A stretch of 64,000 bases of DNA from Massilia violaceinigra (GCF_002752675.1 NZ_CP024608.1:2728001-2792000); one strand, 5' to 3'; shown: positions 43,244-52,620, counted from the first letter of the stretch. A program made the numbers and translations. The notes: generated by a model not told the origin, from the sequence alone.

Positions 43244-44026
43244 ATGCAACCGGCATTTCCGTTCCTTTGGTGTCATGTGAAGATCAAGCTCTATTTCCGG
43301 CTGTGCCGCGTGTTTTTCCATCTGTTGACCGGCCTGTCCGCGTGCGCATTCGTGTTCCCGTGGGCCAGTCACCGGCTGCGCGACCGCGTGACCCAGAGCT
43401 GGTCGCGCCGTCTGGTGAGCATCTGTGGCGTGACTGTGATGCCGTCGACCGGCGTGCCGGCGCTGGCGCACGCGATGGTGGTGGCCAATCACGTCTCGTG
43501 GCTCGATATCTTCGTGATCAACGCGCTGTACCCGTGCCGCTTCGTGGCCAAGTCGGAAATCCGCGAGTGGCCGGTGCTCGGCTGGCTGGCGGATAAGGCC
43601 GGCACGGTATTTCTCGCGCGCGGCAACCGGCGCGACCTGCGCCAGATTTTCAAGGGCCTGGTGCTCAAGCTGGAGCAGGGCGAGCGTGTCGCCTTCTTCC
43701 CCGAAGGGACCACGGCGCAGCAGGGCAGCCTGATGCCGTTCCATGCCAATCTGTTCGAGGCGGCGGTGGACGCCAAGGTAATGGTGCAGCCGTATGCGGT
43801 GTGCTACATGGACGATACACAGCGGCTGCTGCACCCATCAATCGAATTTATCGGCGATATGACTTTCGCCCAGAGCATGGTGGCGATTCTGTCCGGTCCA
43901 CCGGTATTCGCTCGCCTGGTTTGCTCTGAGCCGATCAATGCCGCCGGCGCGCACCGGCGCGACGTGTGCGCCGCCGCGCATGCCGCGGTGGGCGCGGCGC
44001 TGTCCCAGGAAATCGTCGGCCGTTAG
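43244..44026 (+). CDS. 1-acyl-sn-glycerol-3-phosphate acyltransferase (PlsC family)
   Basis: 260-residue membrane-bound acyltransferase. A hydrophobic N-terminus (FFHLLTGLSACAFVFPW) precedes the HX4D motif NHVSWLDIF (about residues 86-94) and the substrate-binding FFPEGTTAQQG (about 151-161). It is of the short lysophospholipid/ornithine-type PlsC group; the exact acceptor cannot be set. A GTG at 43277 (MKIKLYFRL) is an alternative start. It lies 32 bases after pyrC'. Its stop codon overlaps the convergent apaH stop (TTAG). Confidence 0.88.
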   Translation: MQPAFPFLWCHVKIKLYFRLCRVFFHLLTGLSACAFVFPWASHRLRDRVTQSWSRRLVSICGVTVMPSTGVPALAHAMVVANHVSWLDIFVINALYPCRFVAKSEIREWPVLGWLADKAGTVFLARGNRRDLRQIFKGLVLKLEQGERVAFFPEGTTAQQGSLMPFHANLFEAAVDAKVMVQPYAVCYMDDTQRLLHPSIEFIGDMTFAQSMVAILSGPPVFARLVCSEPINAAGAHRRDVCAAAHAAVGAALSQEIVGR

Positions 44027-44874
44027 GCCTTTTGTTTGCCGGGCTGCTTGTACTCGGGGCAGTCGACCTGCAGCAGGCTGCGGTCGTTCAGGCACAGCGC
44101 CGTCAGTTTGCCGCCCCACACGCAGCCGCTATCGAGGCCGATGACGTCCGGGCGCAGCAACAGGCCGAGGGCCGACCAGTGGCCGAACACCACCGGGGTG
44201 CCGGCGCTGCGGCGGCCAGGCACGTCGAACCACGGCAGCAAGCCTGACCCCGGCGGCGCGCCCGCGCTTTCCTTTTCCTTGAAGTCCATGGTGCCGTCCG
44301 GCGCGCACAGGCGCATGCGCGTGAGCGCGTTGACGATGCAGCGCAGGCGCGCCAGGCCAGTGAGCGAATCGTCCCAGCGCGCCGGCTCGTTGCCGTACAT
44401 GTCGCGCAAAAAATCGATCCAGCCGGGCCCGCGCAGCACCGCTTCGACTTCCGCCGCCAGCGCCATGGTCTGCGCCGCATCCCACTGGGGCGCCACGCCG
44501 GCATGCACCAGCAGGTGGCCTTCGGCCATCATCGCCAGCGGGCGATGACGCAGCCAGTCGATCAAGTCATCGCGCTCGGGCGCGGCCAGGATGGCGCTAA
44601 GCGTATCGGACTTCGACATTTTTTGCGCGCCCGCGGCGACGGCCAGCAGGTGCAGATCGTGGTTGCCGAGCAGGGCGTCGCTCTTGCCGCCGCTGGCGCG
44701 CGCCAGCGCCGCCACCTGGCGCAGGGCGTCGAGCGAGGCTGGGCCGCGGTTGATCAGGTCACCCACGAATAGCACGCGCGCCCGGCCCGCCGCATCTTCC
44801 TCGATCCGTTTGAGAAGGACGGCGGCTTCGTGGGCGCACCCTTGCAGGTCGCCAATTACGTAAGTTCTTAACAA
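44023..44874 (-). CDS. apaH: Bis(5'-nucleosyl)-tetraphosphatase, symmetrical
   Basis: About 283-residue metallophosphatase hydrolysing Ap4A to two ADP. Family motifs are TYVIGDLQGC near the N-terminus, VLFVGDLINRGPASLD (about residue 38), LLGNHDLHLLA (about 68) and VHAGVAPQWD (about 120). C-terminally there is VVFGHWSALGLLL, then LDSGCVWGGKLTAL. No ATG is in frame near the expected start. I use the TTG at 44874 because MLRTYVIGDLQG fits the family. A TTG at 44919 has a perfect GGAGGT seven bases upstream but would add an unusual 15-residue extension, leaving 24 bases to the rfbB start. Confidence 0.88.
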   Translation of the reverse strand: MLRTYVIGDLQGCAHEAAVLLKRIEEDAAGRARVLFVGDLINRGPASLDALRQVAALARASGGKSDALLGNHDLHLLAVAAGAQKMSKSDTLSAILAAPERDDLIDWLRHRPLAMMAEGHLLVHAGVAPQWDAAQTMALAAEVEAVLRGPGWIDFLRDMYGNEPARWDDSLTGLARLRCIVNALTRMRLCAPDGTMDFKEKESAGAPPGSGLLPWFDVPGRRSAGTPVVFGHWSALGLLLRPDVIGLDSGCVWGGKLTALCLNDRSLLQVDCPEYKQPGKQKA

Positions 44875-44943
44875 TTCAATTCCAGTACTGGCGGGTTTCA
44901 CATAAAATCGTGGTTTCAAATTTCCGACCTCCGCGGATACTAA

Positions 44944-46008
44944 ATGATTTTTGTAACCGGTGGTGCCGGTTTTATCGGATCCAATTTCATCCTCGACTGG
45001 CTCGCGCTTGGCGACGAGCCGGTATTGAATCTCGATAAGCTGACGTATGCAGGCAATCTGAATAATCTCGCGCGGCTCAAGGACGACCCGCGCCACCTGT
45101 TCGTGCAGGGCAATATCGGCAACCGCGCGCTGGTGGCGCAGCTGCTGGAGCGGCACCGCCCGCGCGCGCTGGTCCATTTCGCCGCCGAGAGCCATGTGGA
45201 CCGCTCGATCGACGCCCCGGGGGACTTCATCGCCACCAATATCAATGGCACCTTTGCGCTGCTCGAGGCGGCGCGCGCGTATTGGCAGGATCTGGCCAGC
45301 GCGCAAAAAAGCGCGTTTCGCTTCCTGCACGTGTCGACCGATGAAGTGTATGGCACCCTCGGTCCGGGCGACCCGGCGTTTACCGAGCGCACCGCGTATG
45401 CGCCAAACAGCCCGTATGCGGCTTCCAAGGCGGCGTCGGACCATCTGGTGCGGGCCTGCCATCACACCTACGGCTTGCCGACCCTGACCAGCAATTGCTC
45501 GAACAACTATGGTCCCTACCAGTTCCCCGAAAAGCTGATTCCGCTGATGATTGCCAATGCGCTGGCCGGAAAGCCGCTGCCCGTGTACGGCGACGGGCAG
45601 CAGGTGCGCGACTGGCTGTATGTGGGCGACCATTGTGCGGCGCTGCGCCGCATTCTGGCGTCCGGGCGGCCGGGCGAGGTGTATAACGTCGGCGGCTGCA
45701 ATGAAATGAAAAATATCGATGTGATACACACCCTGTGCGATCTGCTCGACGCCGCGCTGCCGCGGGCGGCCAGCGCGGCTAGTTATCGCAGCCAGATCGC
45801 GTATGTGGCGGACCGCCCGGGCCACGACCGGCGTTATGCGGTCGATGCCGGCAAGCTGCGGCGTGAATTGGGCTGGGTCCCGGCCGAGACGTTCGGCAGC
45901 GGGATCGCCAATACGGTGCGCTGGTACCTGGAGCACCGCCAATGGGCGGCCGATATCGCCTCGGGCGCTTATCGGAATGGGCTGGCGGATGCGGGAGCGG
46001 CGGCATGA
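44944..46008 (+). CDS. rfbB: dTDP-glucose 4,6-dehydratase
   Basis: 354-residue SDR enzyme forming dTDP-4-keto-6-deoxyglucose in dTDP-L-rhamnose synthesis. NAD-binding [10 protein letters not shown] at residues 6-15. Catalytic STDEVYG (about 136-142, with the family Asp-Glu pair) and [10 protein letters not shown] (YxxxK, about 160). [16 protein letters not shown] (about 218-233) and [12 protein letters not shown] (about 296-307) bind nucleotide sugar. It heads a four-gene operon with overlapping junctions and is divergent from apaH. Confidence 0.97.
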   Translation: MIFVTGGAGFIGSNFILDWLALGDEPVLNLDKLTYAGNLNNLARLKDDPRHLFVQGNIGNRALVAQLLERHRPRALVHFAAESHVDRSIDAPGDFIATNINGTFALLEAARAYWQDLASAQKSAFRFLHVSTDEVYGTLGPGDPAFTERTAYAPNSPYAASKAASDHLVRACHHTYGLPTLTSNCSNNYGPYQFPEKLIPLMIANALAGKPLPVYGDGQQVRDWLYVGDHCAALRRILASGRPGEVYNVGGCNEMKNIDVIHTLCDLLDAALPRAASAASYRSQIAYVADRPGHDRRYAVDAGKLRRELGWVPAETFGSGIANTVRWYLEHRQWAADIASGAYRNGLADAGAAA

Positions 46009-46898
46009 CGGCGGCGCTGGCGCGCAAGGGCATTATCCTGGCGGGCGGCTCCGGATCGCGCCTGTATCCGGTCACCACCAGCGTCTCCAAGCAATTGCTG
46101 CCTGTGTACGACAAGCCGATGATTTATTATCCGCTCACGACCCTGATGCTGGCCGGGATTCGCGATATCCTGATCATTTCGACCCCGCAGGATACGCCGC
46201 GTTTTCACGCGCTGCTGGGCGACGGCAGCGCCTGGGGCATTAACCTGCACTATGCGGTGCAGCCGTCGCCCGATGGCCTGGCGCAAGCGTTCATTATCGG
46301 GCGCGATTTTGTCGGCGCGCAGCCTTCGGCCTTGATTTTGGGCGACAACATTTATTACGGTCATGGACTCGATCATAAATTGAACATGGCCAATGCCCGC
46401 GCCGATGGGGCCACGGTATTCGCGTATCACGTGCACGATCCGGAGCGTTACGGGGTGGTGGAATTCGACCGGGACCAGAATGCGCTGTCGATCGAGGAAA
46501 AGCCGCGGCTGCCGAAATCGCATTACGCGGTGACCGGTCTGTATTTTTACGACAAGCAGGTGTGCGACATCGCCGCGTCGATCCGGCCTTCCGCACGCGG
46601 CGAACTGGAGATTACCGATGTTAACCGTGCCTATCTGGCCGCCGGGCAATTGCGGGTGGAAGTGATGGGACGCGGACTGGCCTGGCTCGATACCGGCACC
46701 CATGAATCGCTATTGGACGCCTCGCAATTTATTGCCACCATCGAGAAGCGCCAGGGTTTGAAAGTCGCGGTCCCCGAGGAAATTGCTTACCGCAAGGGTT
46801 TTATCAGCGCCGCCGACCTGGAAGCGCTGGCCCAACCGATAAAAGATAATGCTTACGGGCAGTATTTGCTGCAAGTCTTAAATGATAGGATTTTCTGA
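46005..46898 (+). CDS. rfbA: Glucose-1-phosphate thymidylyltransferase
   Basis: 297-residue nucleotidyltransferase making dTDP-glucose. The start at 46005 (ATGA overlap with rfbB) gives [24 protein letters not shown], the signature nucleotide-binding loop. [16 protein letters not shown] (about residues 29-44), [11 protein letters not shown] (about 112-122) and VEFD...SIEEKP (about 148-163) are the remaining motifs, and [16 protein letters not shown] (about 225-240) closes the site. It is followed by rfbC with a one-base overlap. Confidence 0.97.
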   Translation: MTAALARKGIILAGGSGSRLYPVTTSVSKQLLPVYDKPMIYYPLTTLMLAGIRDILIISTPQDTPRFHALLGDGSAWGINLHYAVQPSPDGLAQAFIIGRDFVGAQPSALILGDNIYYGHGLDHKLNMANARADGATVFAYHVHDPERYGVVEFDRDQNALSIEEKPRLPKSHYAVTGLYFYDKQVCDIAASIRPSARGELEITDVNRAYLAAGQLRVEVMGRGLAWLDTGTHESLLDASQFIATIEKRQGLKVAVPEEIAYRKGFISAADLEALAQPIKDNAYGQYLLQVLNDRIF

Positions 46899-47443
46899 TG
46901 AAAGTCACGCCCACCGCCATTCCCGAAGTGCTGATCCTGGAGCCGCGCGTGTTCGGCGACGACCGGGGATTTTTCTTCGAGAGTTTTAACGAGCGCAAAT
47001 TCGAGCAGCTGACCGGTGTCGCCGCCCATTTTGTCCAGGATAATCATTCCAAATCGGCCAAGAATGTGTTGCGCGGCCTGCATTATCAGATCAGCCAGCC
47101 ACAAGGCAAACTGGTGCGCGTGAGCGCGGGTGCCGTGTATGACGTGGTGGTCGATTTGCGGAAATCGTCGGCCTTTTTCGGGCGCTGGATCGGGCTCGAT
47201 CTGTCGGCCGAAAACCAGCGTCAGCTGTGGGTGCCGCCCGGCTTCGCGCATGGCTTCATGGTCACCAGCGAGAGCGCCGAGGTGCAATACAAAACCACCG
47301 ATTACTGGGCGCCTGAGCTGGAACGGGTGATCCTCTGGAACGACCCCGATATCGGGATCGAGTGGCCTCTGCGCGGGCTGCCCATGTTATCGGGCAAGGA
47401 TAGCAAGGGTGCGCTGCTGGCGCAGTCCGACGTGTTTCCGTGA
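46898..47443 (+). CDS. rfbC: dTDP-4-dehydrorhamnose 3,5-epimerase
   Basis: 181-residue cupin-like epimerase. VFGDDRGFFFESFNERKFEQL (split over about residues 18-38), QDNHSKSAKNVLRGLHYQ (about 47-64, catalytic His in GLHYQ), VYDVVVDLRKSS (about 78) and FAHGFMVTSESAEVQYKTTDYW (about 118-139, catalytic Tyr). Length is standard. Coupled to rfbD by GTGA. Confidence 0.97.
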   Translation: MKVTPTAIPEVLILEPRVFGDDRGFFFESFNERKFEQLTGVAAHFVQDNHSKSAKNVLRGLHYQISQPQGKLVRVSAGAVYDVVVDLRKSSAFFGRWIGLDLSAENQRQLWVPPGFAHGFMVTSESAEVQYKTTDYWAPELERVILWNDPDIGIEWPLRGLPMLSGKDSKGALLAQSDVFP

Positions 47444-48330
47444 GGATTTTACTCACCGGCGCAAGCGGGCAGGTCGGGCATGAACTGGCGCGCAGCCTGC
47501 TTCCGCTGGGCGAACTGGTCACGCCCGGGCGCAGCGAGTGCGACCTGGCTGATCTGGACCAGCTGCGCGCAGTGCTGCGCGCCGTGCGGCCCGGACTGAT
47601 CGTCAACGCGGCCGCCTACACGGCCGTGGACCGTGCCGAAGCCGAGGGCGCGCTGGCGCTGCGCATCAATGCCGATGCACCCGCCCTGATGGCGCAGGAA
47701 GCCCGCGCGCTGGGCGCCGCGCTGCTGCATTATTCCACCGATTACGTGTTCGACGGCAGCAGCGGCGGCGCTTACGCCGAGACCGATACCCCGGCGCCGC
47801 TGAATGTCTATGGGCAGAGCAAGCTTGCCGGCGAACAGGCGATTGCCGCCGCCGGCATTCCGCACCTGATATTGCGCACCAGCTGGCTGTACGGCATGCG
47901 TGGCAATAATTTTCTGCTGACCATGTTGCGTTTGGCACGCGATCGCGCGCAGCTGCGCATCGTCGCCGACCAGCATGGCGCACCCACCTGGAGCCGCACG
48001 GTGGCCGATACAAGCGCGCGCCTGCTGGGCCTGGCGCTGGCGGGCGGCGCGCCGTGGTGGGAGCGGCACGGCGGCCTGTACCACCTCAGCAGCCAGGGCC
48101 AGACCAGCTGGGCCGGCTTTGCCGAAGCGATTTTTGCCGATGCCGGGTCAAGCTGCCAGGTGATCCCGATTACCGCCGCCGAGTACGGCGCCAGCGCGCG
48201 CCGGCCCGCCAATTCCCTCTTAGATTCCAGCAAATTGATGGCCCTGTGCGGCCCATTGCCGCACTGGCGTACCGCCTTGGCCGATTGCCTGGCGACAGCG
48301 GCCGCAAGCGGCGGCCACGCGCAGGATTGA
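47440..48330 (+). CDS. rfbD: dTDP-4-dehydrorhamnose reductase
   Basis: 296-residue SDR enzyme completing dTDP-L-rhamnose. It starts with GTG at 47440 overlapping rfbC. NAD(P)-binding LLTGASGQVGHELARSL at residues 4-20. VNAAAYTAVDRAEAE (about 54-68), STDYVFDGSSGG (about 103-114) and NVYGQSKLAGEQ (catalytic YxxxK, about 126-137) are all present, as is LRTSWLYG (about 145). The product feeds O-antigen or exopolysaccharide assembly with the transferase gene downstream. Confidence 0.96.
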   Translation: MRILLTGASGQVGHELARSLLPLGELVTPGRSECDLADLDQLRAVLRAVRPGLIVNAAAYTAVDRAEAEGALALRINADAPALMAQEARALGAALLHYSTDYVFDGSSGGAYAETDTPAPLNVYGQSKLAGEQAIAAAGIPHLILRTSWLYGMRGNNFLLTMLRLARDRAQLRIVADQHGAPTWSRTVADTSARLLGLALAGGAPWWERHGGLYHLSSQGQTSWAGFAEAIFADAGSSCQVIPITAAEYGASARRPANSLLDSSKLMALCGPLPHWRTALADCLATAAASGGHAQD

Positions 48331-48336
48331 GCAAAA

Positions 48337-48368
48337 GCGCCGCAACAGGCGCCGATGACGCTCTTTTT
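48337..48368 (+). terminator. Weak terminator after rfbD
   Basis: A five-bp GCGCC/GGCGC stem with a six-base loop, then ten bases and a run of six T residues. An alternative longer pairing (AGCG...CGCT) brings the T-run closer to the stem. A partial terminator for the rhamnose operon is plausible. Confidence 0.4.
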
Positions 48369-48426
48369 TGCATAAAACCTGCGCATCGTCGCCCGCGGCC
48401 CCCCATTGTGGCGTAATTAAGGGGCG

Positions 48427-48453
48427 GGTAATCCGGTACAATCACGGATTACC
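48427..48453. promoter_or_regulatory. Nine-bp palindrome enclosing a -10-like hexamer
   Basis: GGTAATCCG and CGGATTACC form a perfect inverted repeat with a nine-base spacer that contains TACAAT (48437-48442), one base from the -10 consensus. It lies about 100 bases upstream of the WecA-like gene. A regulator bound there would occlude the promoter. No -35 at standard spacing is obvious. Confidence 0.4.
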
Positions 48454-48549
48454 TTCATACCAGATCATGGCGACGGCAACACTGACCGCATGCGTTGGTC
48501 CGCCGGGTAGGGCACGAGCCTGCCCGCGTTTTTGCATATATAAATAATA

Positions 48550-49644
48550 ATGTTTTCATTTCTCGTGAGTTTTGTCGCTTCCGCCTTGCTGACCCTGCTT
48601 GTAATCAAGCAGGCCAGGCTGCATGGCCCCGCGCTCGATGCCGATTTCTTCGGCGTCCAAAAAGTCCACTCGCATACCGTGGCGCGCATTGGCGGGCTGC
48701 CGATTTTCATGGCGGTCGTCATCAGCGCGCTCATTTCGATCTGGCGTGTGCCGGCCATGGCCGGCTGGCTGATGTCGCTGATGATGTGCGCGGGCGTTGC
48801 ATTTGTCGGCGGCATCGTCGAAGACTATACCGGCAATGTCAGCGCCTTGCGCCGCCTGGTATTGACCATGGCGGCCGCCTTGCTCGGTTATTTCTTGCTC
48901 GACGCCAAACTCGACCGTATTGACTTTCCCTTCAGTTCGTGGCGTATCATGTATATCTGGGTGGCGGTACCGCTGACCGTGCTGGCGGTGGCCGGGATCG
49001 CCAATGCGATTAATATCATCGACGGTTTTAATGGTCTGGCCAGTGTGGTAACCATTTGTATGCTGATCTCGCTTGGTTATGTGGCATGGCAGGTGGGCGA
49101 TGTGTTCGTGCTGGTGGCGGCGCTGATGGTGGCCGGCGCCACGGCCGGCTTCCTGATCTGGAATTACCCGGTCGGCCTGATATTCCTGGGCGACGGCGGT
49201 GCGTATTTTATCGGCTTCATGCTGGGCGAACTGGCGCTGCTGCTGGTAATGCGCAACCCCGAAGTGTCGACCTGGTATGCGGCGTTGCTGTTGATATATC
49301 CGGCCTTTGAAACGATTTTCTCCGCCTATCGCCGCATGTTCTTGCGTGGCAAATCCCCCGCGATGCCCGATGGGATTCACCTGCACAGTCTGATTTTCCG
49401 GCGCATCGTGCAATGGGCGGTCGGACGCAAAGAAGCGCGCGCCCTGATGCGCCGCAATTCGTTAACATCGCCCTACCTGTGGATGTTTTCCCTGATGGCG
49501 GTAATCCCGGCCACGGTGTTCTGGAAAGATACGGGCGTATTGATTTTTTTCTGTTTATTGTTCATCGTCAGTTATGTGTGGCTGTATGCGCGTATTGTTC
49601 GATTTAAGTCACCCCGGTGGCTCATACTTCGCAAGAAGGACTAG
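48550..49644 (+). CDS. WecA/MraY-family glycosyl-1-phosphate transferase
   Basis: 364-residue multispanning membrane protein (about ten hydrophobic segments) of the UDP-HexNAc:polyprenol-phosphate transferase family. It starts glycan assembly on the lipid carrier. Cytoplasmic-loop motifs are VQKVHSHTVARIGGLPIF (about residues 36-53), GIVEDYTGN (about 97-105), NAINIIDGFNGLAS (about 156-169), FLGDGGAYFIGF (about 216-227) and DGIHLHSLIFRR (about 274-285). The WecA/TagO type is likely. Its place after rfbBACD suggests rhamnose-containing O-antigen or capsule. Confidence 0.9.
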   Translation: MFSFLVSFVASALLTLLVIKQARLHGPALDADFFGVQKVHSHTVARIGGLPIFMAVVISALISIWRVPAMAGWLMSLMMCAGVAFVGGIVEDYTGNVSALRRLVLTMAAALLGYFLLDAKLDRIDFPFSSWRIMYIWVAVPLTVLAVAGIANAINIIDGFNGLASVVTICMLISLGYVAWQVGDVFVLVAALMVAGATAGFLIWNYPVGLIFLGDGGAYFIGFMLGELALLLVMRNPEVSTWYAALLLIYPAFETIFSAYRRMFLRGKSPAMPDGIHLHSLIFRRIVQWAVGRKEARALMRRNSLTSPYLWMFSLMAVIPATVFWKDTGVLIFFCLLFIVSYVWLYARIVRFKSPRWLILRKKD

Positions 49645-49722
49645 CATTAATACACGGATGTAGTATATTGCGACAATTGGTGAGATTTCACTTAATCTGT
49701 TTCAACCCACTTTGAAGGAACG

Positions 49723-50034
49723 ATGATGGATCTGTCAAATATGTCCGTTGGTGACCTGCGCAACCTGCAGGATCAAATCAAGCAAGAAATGAAGAAGCGC
49801 GAGCACCAGGAAGTCGCCAAGGCGCGTGAACAGATCCTGGCAATTGCACAGAGCGTTGGTGTGCCACTAAAGGACCTGATTGGTACCGGCATCCGCGCCA
49901 AGACCGGCAGCGTGGCCGTGCGTTATCGTCATCCGGACAATGCAGCCCAACAATGGACTGGCCGCGGCCGCCAGCCGAAATGGGTAAAGGAATGGATCGA
50001 CGGCGGCAAATCGATCGACAAACTGCGCGTCTAG
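49723..50034 (+). CDS. H-NS family nucleoid-associated protein
   Basis: 103 residues. The N-terminal helical oligomerisation region (MSVGDLRNLQDQIKQEMKKREHQE) is followed by a linker. The C-terminal AT-rich DNA-binding domain is YRHPDNAAQQWTGRGRQPKWVKEWI (split over about residues 67-91), whose TGRGRQPKW is the core Q/RGR-type motif that enters the minor groove. AAGGAA precedes the start; ATG at 49726 is equally possible. It lies at the end of the rhamnose/glycosyltransferase cluster in an AT-richer intergenic setting and may silence such genes (inference). Confidence 0.95.
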   Translation: MMDLSNMSVGDLRNLQDQIKQEMKKREHQEVAKAREQILAIAQSVGVPLKDLIGTGIRAKTGSVAVRYRHPDNAAQQWTGRGRQPKWVKEWIDGGKSIDKLRV

Positions 50035-50044
50035 TCGTTTTCCA

Positions 50045-50099
50045 TGTAGCGGCAGGATCGGCGGGCCGGCAATTCCCAACAGCCCCGCTTGCCGCTACA
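50045..50099 (+). terminator. Large hairpin after the H-NS-family gene
   Basis: Ten-bp arms TGTAGCGGCA and TGCCGCTACA enclose a 35-base, partly self-complementary GC-rich interior. It starts 10 bases after the stop codon. No T-run follows, so it may be a factor-dependent or stabilising 3' structure. Confidence 0.4.
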
Positions 50100-50234
50100 A
50101 TATCAACCACGTTCTTTTAACCGCTTTCCCCCTCATTCATCCCGACGCACTGTTTGCAAGCCCGGTACCGCCTGTTTCCGCATGGCGCACGCCAGCATCC
50201 TGCCGCGCCGCGACTTTCCTAAGGTTTCTATCCC

Positions 50235-51617
50235 ATGCTTCCACTTTCCAAGACGATCTTCAAAGCCTACGACATTCGCGGGGTTATCGGCAGCACGCTC
50301 GACGCCGGCATCGCGCGCCAGATCGGCCAGGCCTTCGGCACGGCCGCGCTGGCCAAGGGCGAACGCACCGTCGTGATCGGCCGCGACGGACGCCTGTCCG
50401 GTCCGGAGCTGACGGCAGCGCTGGCGCAAGGCTTGCAGGCGTCCGGCGTCGATGTGATCGACCTGGGCGTGGTGGCCACGCCGATGGTTTATTTCGGCAC
50501 CAACGTGCTGGGCGCGGCCTCGGGCATCATGGTCACGGGCAGCCACAATCCGCCCAACTACAACGGCTTCAAGATGGTGCTGGCCGGTGAAGCGATTCAC
50601 GGCGAGACCATCCAGGCGCTGTATCACAGCATCGCCGCGCACGACGGCAGCGCCGCCGCCACGCCCGGCGCCTACAGCACCCACGACATCCGCGCCGCTT
50701 ACCTGGAGCGCATCATCGGCGACGTCAAGCTGGCGCGCCCGATGAAAATCGCGGTCGACTGCGGCAACGGCGTGGCCGGCGCCTTCGCCGGCGACCTGTA
50801 TCGCGGCATGGGCTGCGAAGTGATCGAACTGTTCTGCGAAGTGGACGGCACCTTCCCGAACCACCATCCCGATCCGGCCCACCCGGAAAACCTGCAAGAC
50901 CTGATCCGCTGCCTGCAGGAGACCGACGCCGAAATCGGCATCGCTTTCGACGGCGACGGCGACCGCCTGGGCGTGGTCACCAAGGATGGCCAGATCATCT
51001 ATCCGGACCGCCAGATGATGCTGTTCGCGGCCGATGTCCTGTCGCGCAATCCAGGCGCCGAGATCCTGTACGACGTCAAATGCACACGCCACCTGGCGCC
51101 GTGGATTTCCAAGCATGGCGGCCGTCCCCTGATGTGGAAGACCGGCCACTCGCTGGTCAAAGCCAAGCTGCGCGAAACCGGTGCCCCGCTGGGCGGCGAG
51201 ATGAGCGGCCATATCTTCTTCAAGGACCGCTGGTACGGTTTCGACGACGGCCTGTATTCCGGCGCGCGCCTGCTCGAACTGCTCACGAAAGAGAGCGATC
51301 CGTCGGCCATGATGAACGCGCTGCCGCAGTCCGACAGCACGCCCGAACTGCACCTGCACCTGGCCGAAGGCGAAAACGTGGCCCTGATCGAGCGCCTGCG
51401 CAACGAAGCCACGTTCCCTGGCTCCGAGCGCATCATCGACATCGATGGCCTGCGCGTCGAGTATCCGGACGGTTTTGGCCTGGCGCGTTCGTCCAACACC
51501 ACCCCGGTGGTGGTGATGCGCTTTGAAGCGGAAACGCCGGAAGCGCTGCGCCGCATCCAGAGCGAATTCAGGCGCGTGATCGTGGCCGTGCGGCCCGACG
51601 CCGAACTGCCGTTCTGA
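50235..51617 (+). CDS. Phosphomannomutase/phosphoglucomutase
   Basis: 460-residue AlgC/ManB-type alpha-D-phosphohexomutase interconverting hexose 1- and 6-phosphates for nucleotide-sugar synthesis. N-terminal FKAYDIRG (about residues 9-16), the phosphoserine loop TGSHNPPNYNGFK (Ser103), the Mg-binding FDGDGDRLG (about 238-246) and the sugar-specificity GEMSGHIFFKD (about 319-329, typical of PMM/PGM) are all present. It supplies Glc-1-P for the rfb pathway and Man-1-P for other glycans. The heptosyltransferase gene follows 13 bases later. Confidence 0.95.
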   Translation: MLPLSKTIFKAYDIRGVIGSTLDAGIARQIGQAFGTAALAKGERTVVIGRDGRLSGPELTAALAQGLQASGVDVIDLGVVATPMVYFGTNVLGAASGIMVTGSHNPPNYNGFKMVLAGEAIHGETIQALYHSIAAHDGSAAATPGAYSTHDIRAAYLERIIGDVKLARPMKIAVDCGNGVAGAFAGDLYRGMGCEVIELFCEVDGTFPNHHPDPAHPENLQDLIRCLQETDAEIGIAFDGDGDRLGVVTKDGQIIYPDRQMMLFAADVLSRNPGAEILYDVKCTRHLAPWISKHGGRPLMWKTGHSLVKAKLRETGAPLGGEMSGHIFFKDRWYGFDDGLYSGARLLELLTKESDPSAMMNALPQSDSTPELHLHLAEGENVALIERLRNEATFPGSERIIDIDGLRVEYPDGFGLARSSNTTPVVVMRFEAETPEALRRIQSEFRRVIVAVRPDAELPF

Positions 51618-51630
51618 GCGCGAGCCCCGC

Positions 51631-52620
51631 TTGGCGCGCCTGAACATCCTGTTGGTGCGCGTGTCGTCCCTGGGCGACGTGCTGCACAACCTGCCGATGG
51701 TGGCCGACATCCTGCGCCACCATCCCGACGCCAACATCGACTGGGTGGTGGAGGAGGGCTATGTCAGCCTGGTGCGCCTGAACCCGCACGTGCGCCGCAT
51801 CATTCCGTTCGCCTTGCGGCGCTGGCGCAAGAGCCTGGGCAAGAAGGAGACGCGCATGCAAATTCGCGGCTTCTTCAAGGCCGTGCGCGAAGAGCAGTAC
51901 GACTACGTGTTCGACACGCAAGGCTTGCTCAAGACCGGCATCATCATGGGTGCGGCGCGCGTGACCGAGGGCGGGCGCAAGGTCGGCCTGGCCAACGGCA
52001 GCGAAGGCTCGGGCTACGAAAGCATCTCGCGCATCTTCCACACGCAAAGCATTCCCACCGATCCGCGCACGCACGCGGTGGCGCGCGGGCGCCTGGTGGC
52101 CGCCGCGGCGCTTGGCTACGCGGTCGATACCCAGCCCGACTTCGGCCTGCCGGGGCCGGACCATGCCAACCGCCCGGCATGGATGCCGGCCGGAGATTAC
52201 GCGGTGTTCTTCCACGGGACCGCGCGCGACGCCAAGAAATGGGCGCCGGAGAACTGGATCGCCACCGGCCGCGCGCTGGCGCCCTTGCCGGTGCTGCTGG
52301 CCTGGGGTTCCGCACTTGAAAAGGCCGAAGCCGACACGCTGGCGGCCAGCCTGCCGAATGCCACCGTGCTGCCCAAGCTGTCGATGGATGAAGCGGTCAG
52401 CCTGGCGCGAAACGCGGCGCTGGCGATCGGCGTCGACACGGGCCTGACCCACATCGCCGCCGCCTTCATGCGCCCCGTGATCGAGCTCTATTGCGACTCG
52501 CCCAAGTGGAAGACCGAAGGCAACTGGTCGCCGCACATCATCAACCTGGGCGACAAGGGCGCACCGCCCGCCGTGGCCGAGGTGCTGGCCGCCGTCAAGC
52601 AGCTGCGGAGCGCGGCCTGA
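51631..52620 (+). CDS. waaC: LPS heptosyltransferase I
   Basis: 329-residue GT9 enzyme adding the first L-glycero-D-manno-heptose to Kdo2-lipid A on the cytoplasmic face. It starts with TTG at 51631. N-terminal LNILLVRVSSLGDVLHNLPMV (split over about residues 4-24) is the WaaC signature. VFFHGTARDAKKWAPENWIA (about 192-211), then GVDTGLTHIAAAF (about 270-282, nucleotide-sugar-binding Asp) follow. The stop overlaps the waaA start (TGATG/ATGA type). Confidence 0.92.
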   Translation: MARLNILLVRVSSLGDVLHNLPMVADILRHHPDANIDWVVEEGYVSLVRLNPHVRRIIPFALRRWRKSLGKKETRMQIRGFFKAVREEQYDYVFDTQGLLKTGIIMGAARVTEGGRKVGLANGSEGSGYESISRIFHTQSIPTDPRTHAVARGRLVAAAALGYAVDTQPDFGLPGPDHANRPAWMPAGDYAVFFHGTARDAKKWAPENWIATGRALAPLPVLLAWGSALEKAEADTLAASLPNATVLPKLSMDEAVSLARNAALAIGVDTGLTHIAAAFMRPVIELYCDSPKWKTEGNWSPHIINLGDKGAPPAVAEVLAAVKQLRSAA

